Position numbers and translations under genes: made by a program. Below the pieces are notes generated by a model. The model was given only the letters and a program-made list of their open reading frames with translations. It was not told the origin of the DNA and searched no databases. From Bacillota bacterium (GTDB lineage: Bacteria; Bacillota; UBA4882; UBA8346): a stretch of 56,475 nt of DNA. Position 1 is the first letter of the stretch; each line of letters starts with the position of its first letter. The stretch covers positions 1 through 56,475 of the forward strand of contig JAEZJQ010000104.1 in the NCBI GenBank assembly GCA_023436305.1, in the 5' to 3' direction. Of this stretch, positions 1 to 8,435 are shown one piece after another.

Positions 1-716
1 GCGAATAAACCGGCCAATGAGGAGATTACTCCGATACCCACCGAAATCAACATCATTTTTTTTAAGGAATGGGTCAATTGATAGGCCGACGACGCGGGCA
101 GGACTATTAAAGCCAGAACCAGCAACTCTCCAACAGCTTGCAAGGAAACGACAATAGTTAGCCCCATGAATACCGAAAGCATGACCGATATTAAGGAAGC
201 CGGAATTCCGGATATTTGGGCCATTTCCGGATCGAAGGTGGAATATTGCAATTCTTTAAAGAATATCAAGATCAGCGAGGCAACCAAGAGGCCGATTCCA
301 GCCATTGCCCATAACTCGGTGACGGTTATCCTCAAAAGATTACCGAATAAATAACTCATGATTTCCGGGGTGTATTTCTTCTGGAGTCCGATGAATAATA
401 CCGCTAAAGCCATGGCCAGGGAGAAGATCACCCCGATGGAAGTATCCATTTTTAATTCGGCTTTCCGGCTGACGGTTTCAATCAGCACGATCATAATTAG
501 AGCGGCGATAATTGATAAAATTAACGGATTCCATCCCATAAGCAATGCCAAAGCGACTCCGGCCAAACTGCCATGGGCAATCCCCGAACCGATATACGAC
601 ATCCCTCGTAAGACCACGAAGACGCCAATCAATGAACAGGTTGATCCAATGATAATCGCACCGAGCAAGCCTTTTTGAATAAAATTGAATGATAGCAACG
701 ATAGGAACTCACTCAT
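1..716 (-). CDS. znuB: Metal ABC transporter permease (ZnuB/MntB family), partial
   Basis: Translating the reverse strand from the ATG at 716 gives an open frame to the window edge, so at least 238 residues are present and the C-terminus is missing. The product begins MSEFLSLLSFNFIQKGLLGA and is a chain of hydrophobic helices with the family motifs RGMSYIGSGIAHGSLAG and FDPEMAQISGIP, typical of ABC-3 permeases that pass Zn2+ or Mn2+ through the inner membrane. The start overlaps the last 8 bases of the ATPase gene, so the two are translationally coupled. The order is binding protein, ATPase, permease. Zinc rather than manganese is inferred from the His-rich tail of the ATPase. Forward-strand open frames at 166-678 are shadows of this gene. 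Confidence 0.9.
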   Translation of the reverse strand, partial: MSEFLSLLSFNFIQKGLLGAIIIGSTCSLIGVFVVLRGMSYIGSGIAHGSLAGVALALLMGWNPLILSIIAALIMIVLIETVSRKAELKMDTSIGVIFSLAMALAVLFIGLQKKYTPEIMSYLFGNLLRITVTELWAMAGIGLLVASLILIFFKELQYSTFDPEMAQISGIPASLISVMLSVFMGLTIVVSLQAVGELLVLALIVLPASSAYQLTHSLKKMMLISVGIGVISSLAGLF

Positions 717-1533
717 AAAAATCACCTACCAAAATATGGGGATGCCCGTGATGGTCATGAACATAGATCCGATCCCCATAGACAGATTTAAGATTTTCCT
801 TGGTTAGTACTTGGTTGGGAATCCCGAATTTACTGAAACCGCCGTTTAAGAGCAGTATTTTATCGCAAAAATGGACAATTTCATTGATATCATGGGAAAC
901 CATCAAGATGGTGATCCTCTGTTCCCGGTTTAACCGCTCCAAGGTCTCCAGGATCATATTCTGAGCATAGACATCAATGGAAGCCGTCGGTTCATCCAGC
1001 ATCAGGAGATCCGGATTGGAAACCAGAGCCCGGGCGATCATCACTTTTTGTTGCTGACCCCCGGATAATTCACCGATAGGGCGGTTGCAAAATTCGGCCA
1101 TTCCGACCAGCTTCAAACTTTCCAGCGTTTTTTCCCGGTGTATCTTTTGGACCGGATGAAACCAGCCAATTTGCGAATATAATCCCATAAGGACCACTTC
1201 TTTCACCGTGGCCGGGAAATGGAGGTCGTTCTTGTTTTTTTGGGGCACATATCCAATTCGGCGCCGGATTAAGTTTAAGTGTTTTTTCAATCCGGATAAT
1301 TTGGAAAAATCATCACCATGGAAAACAATCTCCCCGGCCATGGGTTTTAATAATCCCAGGACTCCTTTTAACAAGGTGCTTTTCCCGGACCCATTAGGGC
1401 CGATGATACCGATGAATTCCCCCGGATGGATTTCAAAATCAATATCATGTAAGGCGATAACACCGGGGTAACCCAGGGTTACCCCGGAAAAACTCAATAG
1501 TGGCTGATTTTTATTCATTGTTTCAGTAATCAT
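709..1533 (-). CDS. znuC: Metal ABC transporter ATP-binding protein (ZnuC family)
   Basis: This is the cytoplasmic ATPase of a Zn/Mn importer, 274 residues. Walker A is GPNGSGKST at residues 45-53, the Q-loop glutamine is Q98, the ABC signature LSGGQ is at 156-160, and Walker B LLMLDEP is at 176-182, followed by the H-loop SHD. The C-terminal tail carries a His/Asp cluster, HDHHGHPH at 259-266, a possible metal-sensing or metal-buffering tail that favours zinc as substrate. The ATG overlaps the stop codon of the binding-protein gene and the end overlaps the permease start, so all three are one operon. Family assignment is secure; the exact metal is inferred. Confidence 0.93.
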   Translation of the reverse strand: MITETMNKNQPLLSFSGVTLGYPGVIALHDIDFEIHPGEFIGIIGPNGSGKSTLLKGVLGLLKPMAGEIVFHGDDFSKLSGLKKHLNLIRRRIGYVPQKNKNDLHFPATVKEVVLMGLYSQIGWFHPVQKIHREKTLESLKLVGMAEFCNRPIGELSGGQQQKVMIARALVSNPDLLMLDEPTASIDVYAQNMILETLERLNREQRITILMVSHDINEIVHFCDKILLLNGGFSKFGIPNQVLTKENLKSVYGDRIYVHDHHGHPHILVGDFYE

Positions 1534-2405
1534 TGTAAAGCAGTCACCAGCATTTCCACGTTACGCCGTAATGTCTTCAGATAATCGCCGGATTCATCGG
1601 TGGTGGCCCAGAGCAGCACAACCTTGCTTTTGGTTTCCTTGGCCAATCCATCCGGTTCATGAGGTTCTCCCGCATCGCCGATTAGAATCCGGAGTTTTTT
1701 GGTTTTCATTAACCGGGCCGCGGTCGCCAGATCTCTCGGAGAAACTTCCTGTTCACAAGAGAGTTCGACGGTCATTCGGTTATCAAATCCAAAATACCGA
1801 TAAAAATACGGGAATGCGCCTGTATAACTGATAATTTCTTTATTCGACAGCTTAGCCGTCCGGTTTGCGAGTTCAGTCGCGGTTTGGTTGATTTGGCGAA
1901 CATATTTTTGATAATTGGCGGAGAAATAAGCTTTTTCATCGGGTCTGGCCTGAATGAGTCCGTTCAAAATATTCTTGGCCATTATCATTACATTCTTCGG
2001 ATCACCCCAGTAATGGGGATTTTCCATCCCCCGGACTTTTAGTGGTTTAATGTTTTCAGATGAGTCGATGATAATGGTTTTTTTGCCGGTAATGCCAGAT
2101 GTTAGCTTGTCCGCCCAAGGATCGGCGCCCATCCCTGTTTTGACGAAAACATTACACTTGGCCAGTTTCAGCAATTCGCCCGCGCTTGCTTCATATTCGT
2201 GATCGCAGTTCGGACCCTGGACAATACTGGTCACGGTTACTTTTGTGCCACCAATGTTTTCGGTGATATTTTTCACCAGTGGCAGACTGGTTACGATCTG
2301 GAGTTGGCCTTGATTGACAGTGTCCGTATTTTTACCGGAAACATATATTCCGGTAGTTGCGGCAATCAATCCAAATATCATGAAGGACAACGTGAGTTTC
2401 TTCAT
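1530..2405 (-). CDS. znuA: Metal ABC transporter substrate-binding protein (ZnuA/TroA family), altered ligand set
   Basis: This is an extracytoplasmic cluster A-I binding protein that would hand Zn2+ or Mn2+ to the permease. I place the start at ATG 2405, which has AGGAG about 10 bases upstream, giving 291 residues; the longer frame adds 13 unlikely residues. Residues 1-23 form a signal peptide or membrane anchor without a clear lipobox. The first ligand histidine is H69 in CDHEYE and the second is H131 in ENPHYWGDP. Where family members have SHDAF, this protein has YTGAF, with Thr195 in place of the third ligand histidine. The final acidic ligand may be the Asp in TTDESG. The lost histidine suggests a shifted metal preference or use of a neighbouring residue such as H249. 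It lacks the long His-rich loop of Gram-negative ZnuA. Confidence 0.85.
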   Translation of the reverse strand: MKKLTLSFMIFGLIAATTGIYVSGKNTDTVNQGQLQIVTSLPLVKNITENIGGTKVTVTSIVQGPNCDHEYEASAGELLKLAKCNVFVKTGMGADPWADKLTSGITGKKTIIIDSSENIKPLKVRGMENPHYWGDPKNVMIMAKNILNGLIQARPDEKAYFSANYQKYVRQINQTATELANRTAKLSNKEIISYTGAFPYFYRYFGFDNRMTVELSCEQEVSPRDLATAARLMKTKKLRILIGDAGEPHEPDGLAKETKSKVVLLWATTDESGDYLKTLRRNVEMLVTALQ

Positions 2406-2516
2406 TAATGAACTCTCCTTTTTTACTATATTCGGAAACGGCAATCAAAAATAGGCGAATAAACACATCCAAGTGTTTTTCACCAAATAAGAAACGATAA
2501 ACCGGTTAGGATTTAA

Positions 2517-2813
2517 TTAGGAGTTAAAGAGACGGATCAAGAAGGGATTCACCGGAGGCGCCCGGAAATGGCAACCCAAACGGGAGTTAACCTTGAAGGT
2601 TGATCTACGGGGAGGATGAATGATGGTAATGATACTAAAAAACAACGAAAAATAAAAGGATGATGTATAGGAATATCCGGAATGAATGATTTGGCATAGA
2701 AAACAAGCGCCATCATCGTCCCCGTCCGGATGCGAAAGGGTATGAAACGATAGCGCGAATAAAAAACAAAGAATGATGACCACGAAAGCTTTAATTAAGA
2801 TACTTTTCTTCAA
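2517..2813 (-). CDS. Small two-helix membrane protein with His/Asp/Cys cluster
   Basis: The start is TTG 2813, chosen because GGTGGGAG precedes it; the longer frame to 2864 adds 17 unlikely residues. The 98-residue product has one hydrophobic helix (about residues 4-25), an outside loop rich in metal ligands (HTLSHPDGDDDGACFLCQ), a second helix, and a C-terminal RAPP motif. This layout resembles the small DUF2946-type membrane proteins found beside metal genes, but I cannot confirm the family. It lies 111 bases upstream of the ZnuA-like gene on the same strand and may head that operon. A role in metal sensing or delivery is inference. Confidence 0.6.
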   Translation of the reverse strand: MKKSILIKAFVVIILCFLFALSFHTLSHPDGDDDGACFLCQIIHSGYSYTSSFYFSLFFSIITIIHPPRRSTFKVNSRLGCHFRAPPVNPFLIRLFNS

Positions 2814-2882
2814 GGAACTCCCACCGGATAGTTGGTATGGGTCTACACTTTTTATTATCTGCATTTTATAACTTATTATATA

Positions 2883-2892
2883 TCGTTAACGA
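2883..2892. promoter_or_regulatory. Perfect 10-bp palindrome upstream of the metal-ABC operon, candidate operator
   Basis: TCGTTAACGA is a perfect palindrome in the AT-rich gap between the divergent small membrane protein gene and uppP. Its position suits an operator for the zinc operon, but it matches the known Bacillus Zur box only loosely. Confidence 0.25.
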
Positions 2893-3071
2893 AAATATTA
2901 CCATCTTAGTTTCAGATTCATCAAATTATTACGTCGATATGGGTTGAAATAAATGATTGAAGCAGAATTCTCACCGCATGTTTTCAAATAAGTACTATTT
3001 TTTCATTGATACTCGTGCTAAAATATCTTCAAACGATTCCATCACGGTAATTTGAACAGGGGTGTGTTTTT

Positions 3072-3875
3072 TTGAGTGAAATTTTGAAAGCGATCATTTT
3101 AGGTATCGTGGAAGGGCTCACCGAGTTTTTACCGGTCTCTTCCACTGGCCACTTAATCATCGTCAATGAGTTCATTGAATTTACCGGCGGCTTTGCGAAA
3201 ATGTTCGATATCGTTATCCAGCTTGGCGCCATACTGGCGGTGGTGGTATATTATTGGCATCAGCTTAACCCGTTTAACGCCAAACTGACTACTCCGGAAA
3301 AATCAGCCTCATGGGATATATGGATGAAAACGCTGGTGGGCGTCCTTCCCGCCCTACTCATCGGCGCTCTTTTCGGAAAACACATTGAAGAAAAGCTATT
3401 TAATCCCATAACTGTAGCTGTGGCCTTGTTTATCGGCGGTATCTTCCTGATAATTATCGAACGGCGGAAATCTTGGGTTAAATTTGACTCCATCGCACAA
3501 CTAAGCTATAAAACAGCATTTTTAATCGGGCTCATTCAATGTCTGGCTATGATACCCGGTACGTCAAGATCCGCCGCCACCATCATTGGCGCCATGCTTT
3601 TGGGCGCATCACGGGTAGCCGCCGCCGAATTCTCGTTTTTCCTGGCGATCCCTACCTTAATCGCGGCATCCGCCTATTCGCTTTTTAAAACGGGAATTTT
3701 ACTAAGTACCCATGAAATGCTGGCGCTAGTCACCGGTTTTATGGTGTCGTTTCTGGTAGCCTGGTTGGTCATTGCGGGATTTATGAAATATATCGCCAGA
3801 AGGGATTTCAAGCTTTTCGGGTATTACCGGATAGGGTTGGGTATTTTGATCTTTATAATATTCTCATTGAAGTAA
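3072..3875 (+). CDS. uppP: Undecaprenyl-diphosphatase (UppP/BacA)
   Basis: This integral membrane enzyme dephosphorylates undecaprenyl diphosphate, recycling the lipid carrier for peptidoglycan and surface polysaccharide; high copy gives bacitracin resistance. The start is TTG 3072 with AGGGGTG about 10 bases upstream. The 267-residue length is normal for the family. Motif 1 is GIVEGLTEFLPVSSTGHLI near the N-terminus, with the catalytic glutamates and Ser-Thr-Gly-His. Motif 2 is PGTSRSAAT near residue 160. Several hydrophobic helices follow. The gene stands alone, divergent from the metal operon and convergent with the MntR-like gene only 7 bases away. Confidence 0.96.
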   Translation: MSEILKAIILGIVEGLTEFLPVSSTGHLIIVNEFIEFTGGFAKMFDIVIQLGAILAVVVYYWHQLNPFNAKLTTPEKSASWDIWMKTLVGVLPALLIGALFGKHIEEKLFNPITVAVALFIGGIFLIIIERRKSWVKFDSIAQLSYKTAFLIGLIQCLAMIPGTSRSAATIIGAMLLGASRVAAAEFSFFLAIPTLIAASAYSLFKTGILLSTHEMLALVTGFMVSFLVAWLVIAGFMKYIARRDFKLFGYYRIGLGILIFIIFSLK

Positions 3876-3882
3876 TGAAACC

Positions 3883-4386
3883 TTATTCTTCTCCATGCCT
3901 GAATAACCAAGCCCTGAGCAACCGCAAATCCGTATTGTCTGGGTAATCCGTCCGGCAGTGGATATTCTCCAAGTCCGCCAACCGCTGGGGATCGGAATTA
4001 AAATAAATGATCAGATTCCGAATGATCCTCATGGTCATCGGGGTAATATAATGTTCAATCCCTTCCACCTGTTCGTCAACCCGGTAGTTGGCTTTCACCA
4101 GATTTAAAAATTCTTTTAACTTCTCATCCCGCCATGCCAAGAACCGGCCATATGCCATCCCCTTCTCCGTCAGAGCAATATTGCGGTACTTCTCGTAGGT
4201 GATAAACCCCGTTTCATCCAGCTTTTGAATCATCCGGGTTACCGACGAAGGTTTTACATTGATGGCGTTTGACAAATCCACCGGCCGAATATAACCCTGC
4301 CGGGTTACAATCCGGTAAAACATTTCCAAATAATCCTCCATGCTTTCGGTTAGAATGATATTTCTGGTATGTTGCATAGACCTCAC
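3883..4386 (-). CDS. mntR: MntR/DtxR-family metal-dependent transcriptional repressor
   Basis: This 167-residue product aligns along its length with Bacillus MntR: a winged helix-turn-helix (about residues 28-80, with VKPSSVTRMIQKLDETGFI) and a metal-binding dimerisation domain (VEGIEHY). Of the MntR metal ligands, D18, E21 and the E-x2-EH set are kept, but the position of MntR His77 is aspartate (WRDEKLKEF). That change could alter the choice between Mn2+ and Fe2+. It lacks the SH3-like domain of DtxR/IdeR. The gene is downstream of feoA-feoB on the same strand after a 185-base gap, so control of the feo genes is likely; an iron-responsive role is inference. Confidence 0.88.
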   Translation of the reverse strand: MRSMQHTRNIILTESMEDYLEMFYRIVTRQGYIRPVDLSNAINVKPSSVTRMIQKLDETGFITYEKYRNIALTEKGMAYGRFLAWRDEKLKEFLNLVKANYRVDEQVEGIEHYITPMTMRIIRNLIIYFNSDPQRLADLENIHCRTDYPDNTDLRLLRAWLFRHGEE

Positions 4387-4571
4387 CCCGGTTTGGAATC
4401 GAAAGTCAAAGGTCGGAAGCCAAAAGTCGAAAATCCATAATTATTGAGAAATGATATTAGTTTTTTTAACATTGGACCTTGAACTGGACAATTACTATCG
4501 ATTTAGCCTATGCTAAAACCCTTTTAATCAGAACTAATCGGAAAAGAATCAAAAACGTCATAATTCCGGTA

Positions 4572-5966
4572 TTAAATCAAACCCAGCGCCCGAACAATTT
4601 GGGCCACCAGGAAACAGACCAAAATCGCCGTACCGGTCGGGATCAACGCCGCCAAAATTGTCCATCGGATGCTTTGGGTTTCTTTGCGAATCGTTAATAA
4701 TGTTGTCGCGCAGGGAAAATGGAGTAGTGAAAAGAGAATCATGTTTAGCGCCGTCAGCCAGGTCCAACCGTTAGCAACCAACAATTTCCGTAAAGAATCA
4801 ATACTATCGAATTCCAATATGGCGCCTTGAGCTAGGTAACTCATAATTAAGATCGGAATGACAATCTCATTGGCGGGAAGTCCCAGTATAAAAGCCAGCA
4901 GAATATATCCATCCAGGCCAATCATGTGTCCGAAACCATCCAGCCAACCCGCCATATGGGCGATAATGCTCATACCGCCGGTATTAATATTCGCCAGTAT
5001 CCAGGTTATGGCGCCTGCCGGCGCGGTTATCACTACCGCCCGCATCAGGACAAAGATAGTACGATCAAATATTGAACGGACTAGTAATGTTCCAATCTTC
5101 GGCATCCGATAAGGTGGAAGCTCCAGAGTAAAGGTCGAAGGAACCCCTTTTAACAAAGTTTTTGATAAAATCCAGGAGACTAACAGTGTAATAGCAATCC
5201 CAACCACTACAACGCCTGCAACAACTCCCGAAGCGGTGAAACTGTTATAACGGGCCAACATCAGCCCCATGAATACGGCGGCCATTGTAATAAGTGTTGG
5301 AAACCTGCCGTTACAGGGCACAAAATTATTCGTTAAAATAGCAATCAACCGTTCCCTGGGGGATTCAATGATTCTACATGCAACAATTCCCGCGGCATTA
5401 CATCCAAAACCCATACACATGGTCAATACTTGTTTCCCGTGGGCTCCCGCCTTTTTAAAAAATTTATCAAGATTAAACGCGATTCGGGGCAGATAACCCA
5501 AATCTTCAAGAAAGGTAAAAAGGGGAAAGAAAATAGCCATGGGAGGAAGCATTACTGATACAACCCAGGCCAGACAACGATACAATCCCAACACCAATAC
5601 TCCATGAAGCCATCCGGGGGCGCCGGCCCAGTGGAAGAATTCCGTTAATTTATCTTGAAAACCAAATAATATTTTGGATATAAGTTCCGATGGATAGTTG
5701 GCTCCAGTGACGGTAATCCAGAAGATCAGACTTAACAACGCCAGCATTAGAGGATATCCCCATATTTTTGAGGTGACAATGTTATCAATCTTCCGGTCCA
5801 AATCCCTTTGACTATCGGGCGAGGTAACCACCTTTTGGGAAATCTCTTCCGCTTGTTGGTAAATGTCCTTGACAATTTGGTCGCGCAGGTTCGTATTTAA
5901 TCGTTTCCGAATGACTTGCGCTTTTGAGATCAGGTGGTTCAAGCCGTTTTCCAAATTAACTTCCAT
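4572..5966 (-). CDS. feoB: Ferrous iron transporter FeoB, membrane (permease) part of a split FeoB
   Basis: This 464-residue protein is the transmembrane half of FeoB, which moves Fe2+ across the inner membrane. It starts with a cytoplasmic stretch of about 70 residues (the end of the regulatory region), then the first helix (WGYPLMLALLSLIFWITVTG), the two Gate-type regions with conserved cysteines (MGFGCNAAGIVACR and PCNGRFP), and a C-terminal helix bundle ending in LIRK-like TIRKET and two more helices. It has its own ATG with GGAGG about 12 bases upstream. The G domain is in a separate gene 45 bases upstream. The split looks natural: both parts have clean ends, their own ribosome sites, and no overlapping remnant of a frameshift. 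Confidence 0.93.
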   Translation of the reverse strand: MEVNLENGLNHLISKAQVIRKRLNTNLRDQIVKDIYQQAEEISQKVVTSPDSQRDLDRKIDNIVTSKIWGYPLMLALLSLIFWITVTGANYPSELISKILFGFQDKLTEFFHWAGAPGWLHGVLVLGLYRCLAWVVSVMLPPMAIFFPLFTFLEDLGYLPRIAFNLDKFFKKAGAHGKQVLTMCMGFGCNAAGIVACRIIESPRERLIAILTNNFVPCNGRFPTLITMAAVFMGLMLARYNSFTASGVVAGVVVVGIAITLLVSWILSKTLLKGVPSTFTLELPPYRMPKIGTLLVRSIFDRTIFVLMRAVVITAPAGAITWILANINTGGMSIIAHMAGWLDGFGHMIGLDGYILLAFILGLPANEIVIPILIMSYLAQGAILEFDSIDSLRKLLVANGWTWLTALNMILFSLLHFPCATTLLTIRKETQSIRWTILAALIPTGTAILVCFLVAQIVRALGLI

Positions 5967-6011
5967 AAATAAACTAAACCTCCATGCTGTTGATAATGTT
6001 GGTTTTTTCGA

Positions 6012-6755
6012 TTAGCGGAGATAATGACGGATTTCATCAATAATTGAGGAATCGCCATCCAGCAAACGTAAAGCCACCCACCGGCTGTTTAATTTCCCTT
6101 GCAAAATTCTATCCAATTCCTCTTGAAGCTCCCCTAAAACTTCCTCAATCATTTGATGATAGGTTATTTGTTTTGGGGTGATTTGCCGTTGGCCGAAAAC
6201 CACATCATGAATTATCGTTTTTAGTTCTTCCAAACCTGATTTATTCCGGGCAACTGTCGAAACCACCGGAATTCTCAACAGGTTTTCAAGTCCGGTTTGG
6301 TCGATATGGATGGCTTTCCGTTTGGCTTCGTCAACCAAATTCAAGCAAAGAATTGTCCTGGGCGAAATCTCCATCACTTGTAACACCAAGTTTAGGTTAC
6401 GTTCCAGACAAGTTGCGTCGGCCACCACTACAATGGCATCCGGATTACCAAAACAAATAAAGTCCCGGGCAACCTGTTCATCCGTGGAATTGGCCAGCAA
6501 GGAATAAGTGCCCGGCAGATCGACCAGGGTAATTTTTTTACCTTGATGTTCATAATTCCCTTTGGCCAATATCACCGTTTTACCGGGCCAGTTTCCGGTA
6601 TGTTGATTGAGGCCGGTTAAACCATTGAATATGGTACTTTTGCCCGTGTTGGGGTTACCGGCTAGCGCAATGACCGCATCCGCTTTAAAGCTGGGGTCCT
6701 GGTTCAATTCCTCTAAAAACGCTTGTATTCCAGTGGATTGCGTGGTAAGTCCCAA
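6012..6755 (-). CDS. feoB: FeoB N-terminal GTPase part of a split FeoB
   Basis: This 247-residue cytosolic GTPase corresponds to the first half of FeoB. The start is TTG 6755, preceded by AAGGAG at 7-8 bases. G1 is GNPNTGKST at 33-41, G3 DLPG at 79-82, and G4 is NLVD at 139-142 (usually NMxD in FeoB). The G5 region is VSTVARNKSG. The guanine-dissociation-inhibitor helices follow, and the chain ends before the first membrane helix. It lies between feoA and the membrane part on the same strand. It must work in trans with the permease encoded just downstream. Confidence 0.93.
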   Translation of the reverse strand: MGLTTQSTGIQAFLEELNQDPSFKADAVIALAGNPNTGKSTIFNGLTGLNQHTGNWPGKTVILAKGNYEHQGKKITLVDLPGTYSLLANSTDEQVARDFICFGNPDAIVVVADATCLERNLNLVLQVMEISPRTILCLNLVDEAKRKAIHIDQTGLENLLRIPVVSTVARNKSGLEELKTIIHDVVFGQRQITPKQITYHQMIEEVLGELQEELDRILQGKLNSRWVALRLLDGDSSIIDEIRHYLR

Positions 6756-6868
6756 GTTTTTAGCTCCTTTTTATTTTCTTCATGGTTGGTGTAGCATCCC
6801 AAATTAAAGGGACGCTACACGTTACAAAAGTATTCTTTTATCCGGCAATCGATTTCATCATTTACATT

Positions 6869-7114
6869 TCAACAATTATCCGGCCGGACGGTAATATTCC
6901 TGCTTTCTTCCAAACGAAGCGCAATTAAGGCACCACGAATTTTATAGGCAACGGGATCTCCAGCCGGACTCTTGCGGACCGCTTCAACCACGGTTGATGG
7001 AACTAAACCCAAATCCAACAAACGGTTATGAATTAAGCCTTCCACCTTGATGTCCACAACCCGGGCGAACTCCCCTACCGGTAACCGGGAAAGTTCAAAT
7101 TCCGCCATACTCAT
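6869..7114 (-). CDS. feoA: FeoA, SH3-like ferrous-iron transport protein
   Basis: This small cytosolic protein of about 81 residues has the FeoA fold: LSRLPVGEFARVVDI, then LLDLGLVPSTVVEAV, GDPVAYKIRGALIALR and ITV at the end. FeoA helps FeoB-dependent Fe2+ uptake, probably by touching the GTPase. I place the start at ATG 7114, preceded by AGAGGGG at about 9 bases; an in-frame ATG at 7135 is less well placed. It is the first gene of the feoA-feoB(G)-feoB(membrane) cluster, with a promoter just upstream. Confidence 0.9.
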   Translation of the reverse strand: MSMAEFELSRLPVGEFARVVDIKVEGLIHNRLLDLGLVPSTVVEAVRKSPAGDPVAYKIRGALIALRLEESRNITVRPDNC

Positions 7115-7150
7115 ATCTCTAAACCCCTCTTTCATGGGTGATAATATTTT

Positions 7151-7203
7151 TTTAGCAACCGAAAACTAAATCCGATTATACCAACAGTTTTGCATACAGT
7201 TAA
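7151..7203 (-). promoter_or_regulatory. feo promoter with candidate DtxR/MntR-type operator
   Basis: On the reverse strand, TTAACT (7203-7198) is followed after 17 bases by a perfect TATAAT (7180-7175). Just downstream, at 7170-7151, lies an interrupted inverted repeat, TTTAG-N10-CTAAA. It sits at the expected transcription start, where a metal-loaded MntR/DtxR-family repressor would block transcription. The repeat resembles DtxR-family boxes in its outer bases only, so the operator call is tentative. Confidence 0.45.
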
Positions 7204-7223
7204 CCTTCATTCATAATATATGG

Positions 7224-8147
7224 TCAATTGTTCGTAATGGTTCTTATCACAGGCAACTCTGAAACCGGAACAAACTCAATTCCGGCTTTCGTGAAATCCG
7301 GGAGCATTTCGGTAATAATCTCGGCATTTCCATCTTTAACATGAGCTATTCCAATCGCTGAACCATCTTTTAGGGCAATTTTGATTAATTCTTGCAAGGC
7401 CGCCTTTTTTGAACCCGTGTCATCATCATTATCAATAAAGACATTGCGTTTGGCAAACGGAACCTGGTATTGCATTGCGTATTTTTCCGCCACGGACTTG
7501 GAACTGGTCACGCTATCAATAAAAAACATCCCCTTTTTTTTGATAATCCTCATCAAGCAAGCCATCAGGTGCGGATCTTGAGTGCCGAATGATCCCATAT
7601 GGTTATTCAGCCCTATCGCTCCAGGAATCGCCTCTAAATTTTTGTTTAATTGCGCCTCGATTTCAGCTTCACTCCAATTATCTCTTATCACTCCGGGACC
7701 TGGATTGTGTTTCCGATCCAAAGGTTCCAACGGCAAATGCAGCATAATCGTAAAATCATGATTTTGGGCTATTTTTAAGCTTTCCTTTGTATATGGTGTA
7801 AAAGGAAGGAATGCCCAGGTTAAGGGGATCGGAATTTTAGCGATTTCCCGGATAATGGATAGGTTATATCCGACATCGTCAATGATAATGGCGACTTTTG
7901 CTTTTTGGGAAACCGCGGGCGTTTTAGTGAGCCGCATAGACGACCGGGTTCTTTCCTGATTAAATTCCGTGAAATTCAATAAACTTGGTGGCTTGGTGCC
8001 ACCCGAAAAAAACGGAGTTGCTTGGTAAGAAACGGCTGGAATCACGCTGTTCGGCAATGGGAAATTCGACAATAAAATACATCCTGCCAATGGCAGATAA
8101 ATCATTAAAATCCTTTTGATTGCCGTTGCCAGAAAAGTTGTCCGCAA
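7224..8147 (-). CDS. Divergent polysaccharide deacetylase family protein (YibQ/DUF610)
   Basis: This product of up to 307 residues has an N-terminal membrane anchor or signal (RILMIYLPLAGCILL), a low-complexity linker, and from about residue 82 a domain beginning AKVAIIIDDVGYN. It continues with LTWAFLPFTPYT, IMLHLPLEP, GLNNHMGSFGTQD, FFIDSVTSSKSVA and a final VPVSELP. These are the hallmarks of the divergent polysaccharide deacetylases (PF04748), carbohydrate-esterase-4-like barrels that probably act on cell-wall sugars outside the membrane. The start is uncertain: the longest frame uses a TTG at 8147 with a weak ribosome site. The gene is not clearly in an operon. Confidence 0.85.
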   Translation of the reverse strand: MRTTFLATAIKRILMIYLPLAGCILLSNFPLPNSVIPAVSYQATPFFSGGTKPPSLLNFTEFNQERTRSSMRLTKTPAVSQKAKVAIIIDDVGYNLSIIREIAKIPIPLTWAFLPFTPYTKESLKIAQNHDFTIMLHLPLEPLDRKHNPGPGVIRDNWSEAEIEAQLNKNLEAIPGAIGLNNHMGSFGTQDPHLMACLMRIIKKKGMFFIDSVTSSKSVAEKYAMQYQVPFAKRNVFIDNDDDTGSKKAALQELIKIALKDGSAIGIAHVKDGNAEIITEMLPDFTKAGIEFVPVSELPVIRTITNN

Positions 8148-8360
8148 AAATCATCACCACTTTATCCATTGGTTTCTAATGTTTATGAGTAATTTTTTGA
8201 AATATGAATTATCCTATATAAGTCGAAATAAGTTTTTTGAATGAATGAACTCCCATTGTTCAATTTATTTATTTCAACATATATAAAAAATTTTGGATCG
8301 AAAACAAACTTTGGCGATGATTATGCATTGAAACCGCGCTTTAGTATGATATCAAACCGC

Positions 8361-8402
8361 GAAAAAAAATAAGCCCCGTTTGGTATGGTATACCTGGGGC
8401 TT
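8361..8402 (-). terminator. Rho-independent terminator of the phosphoesterase gene
   Basis: On the reverse strand AAGCCCC (8402-8396) pairs with GGGGCTT (8377-8371) around an 18-base loop, followed by TTATTTTTTTTC. It lies 34 bases past the stop codon of the phosphoesterase gene. Confidence 0.85.
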
Positions 8403-8435
8403 AGTTTGAGTAATAACGGAAAAACAATATAAATT

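Noticed and set aside
166..678. Two forward open frames at the left edge
   Set aside because: They are shadows of the reverse-strand permease gene, which has all family motifs and overlaps the ATPase gene as expected.
4395..4440. AAAGTC/AAAAGTCGAAAATCC short repeats, echoed near 40985
   Set aside because: The copies are few, irregular and low in complexity, so they look like chance AT-rich spacer sequence.
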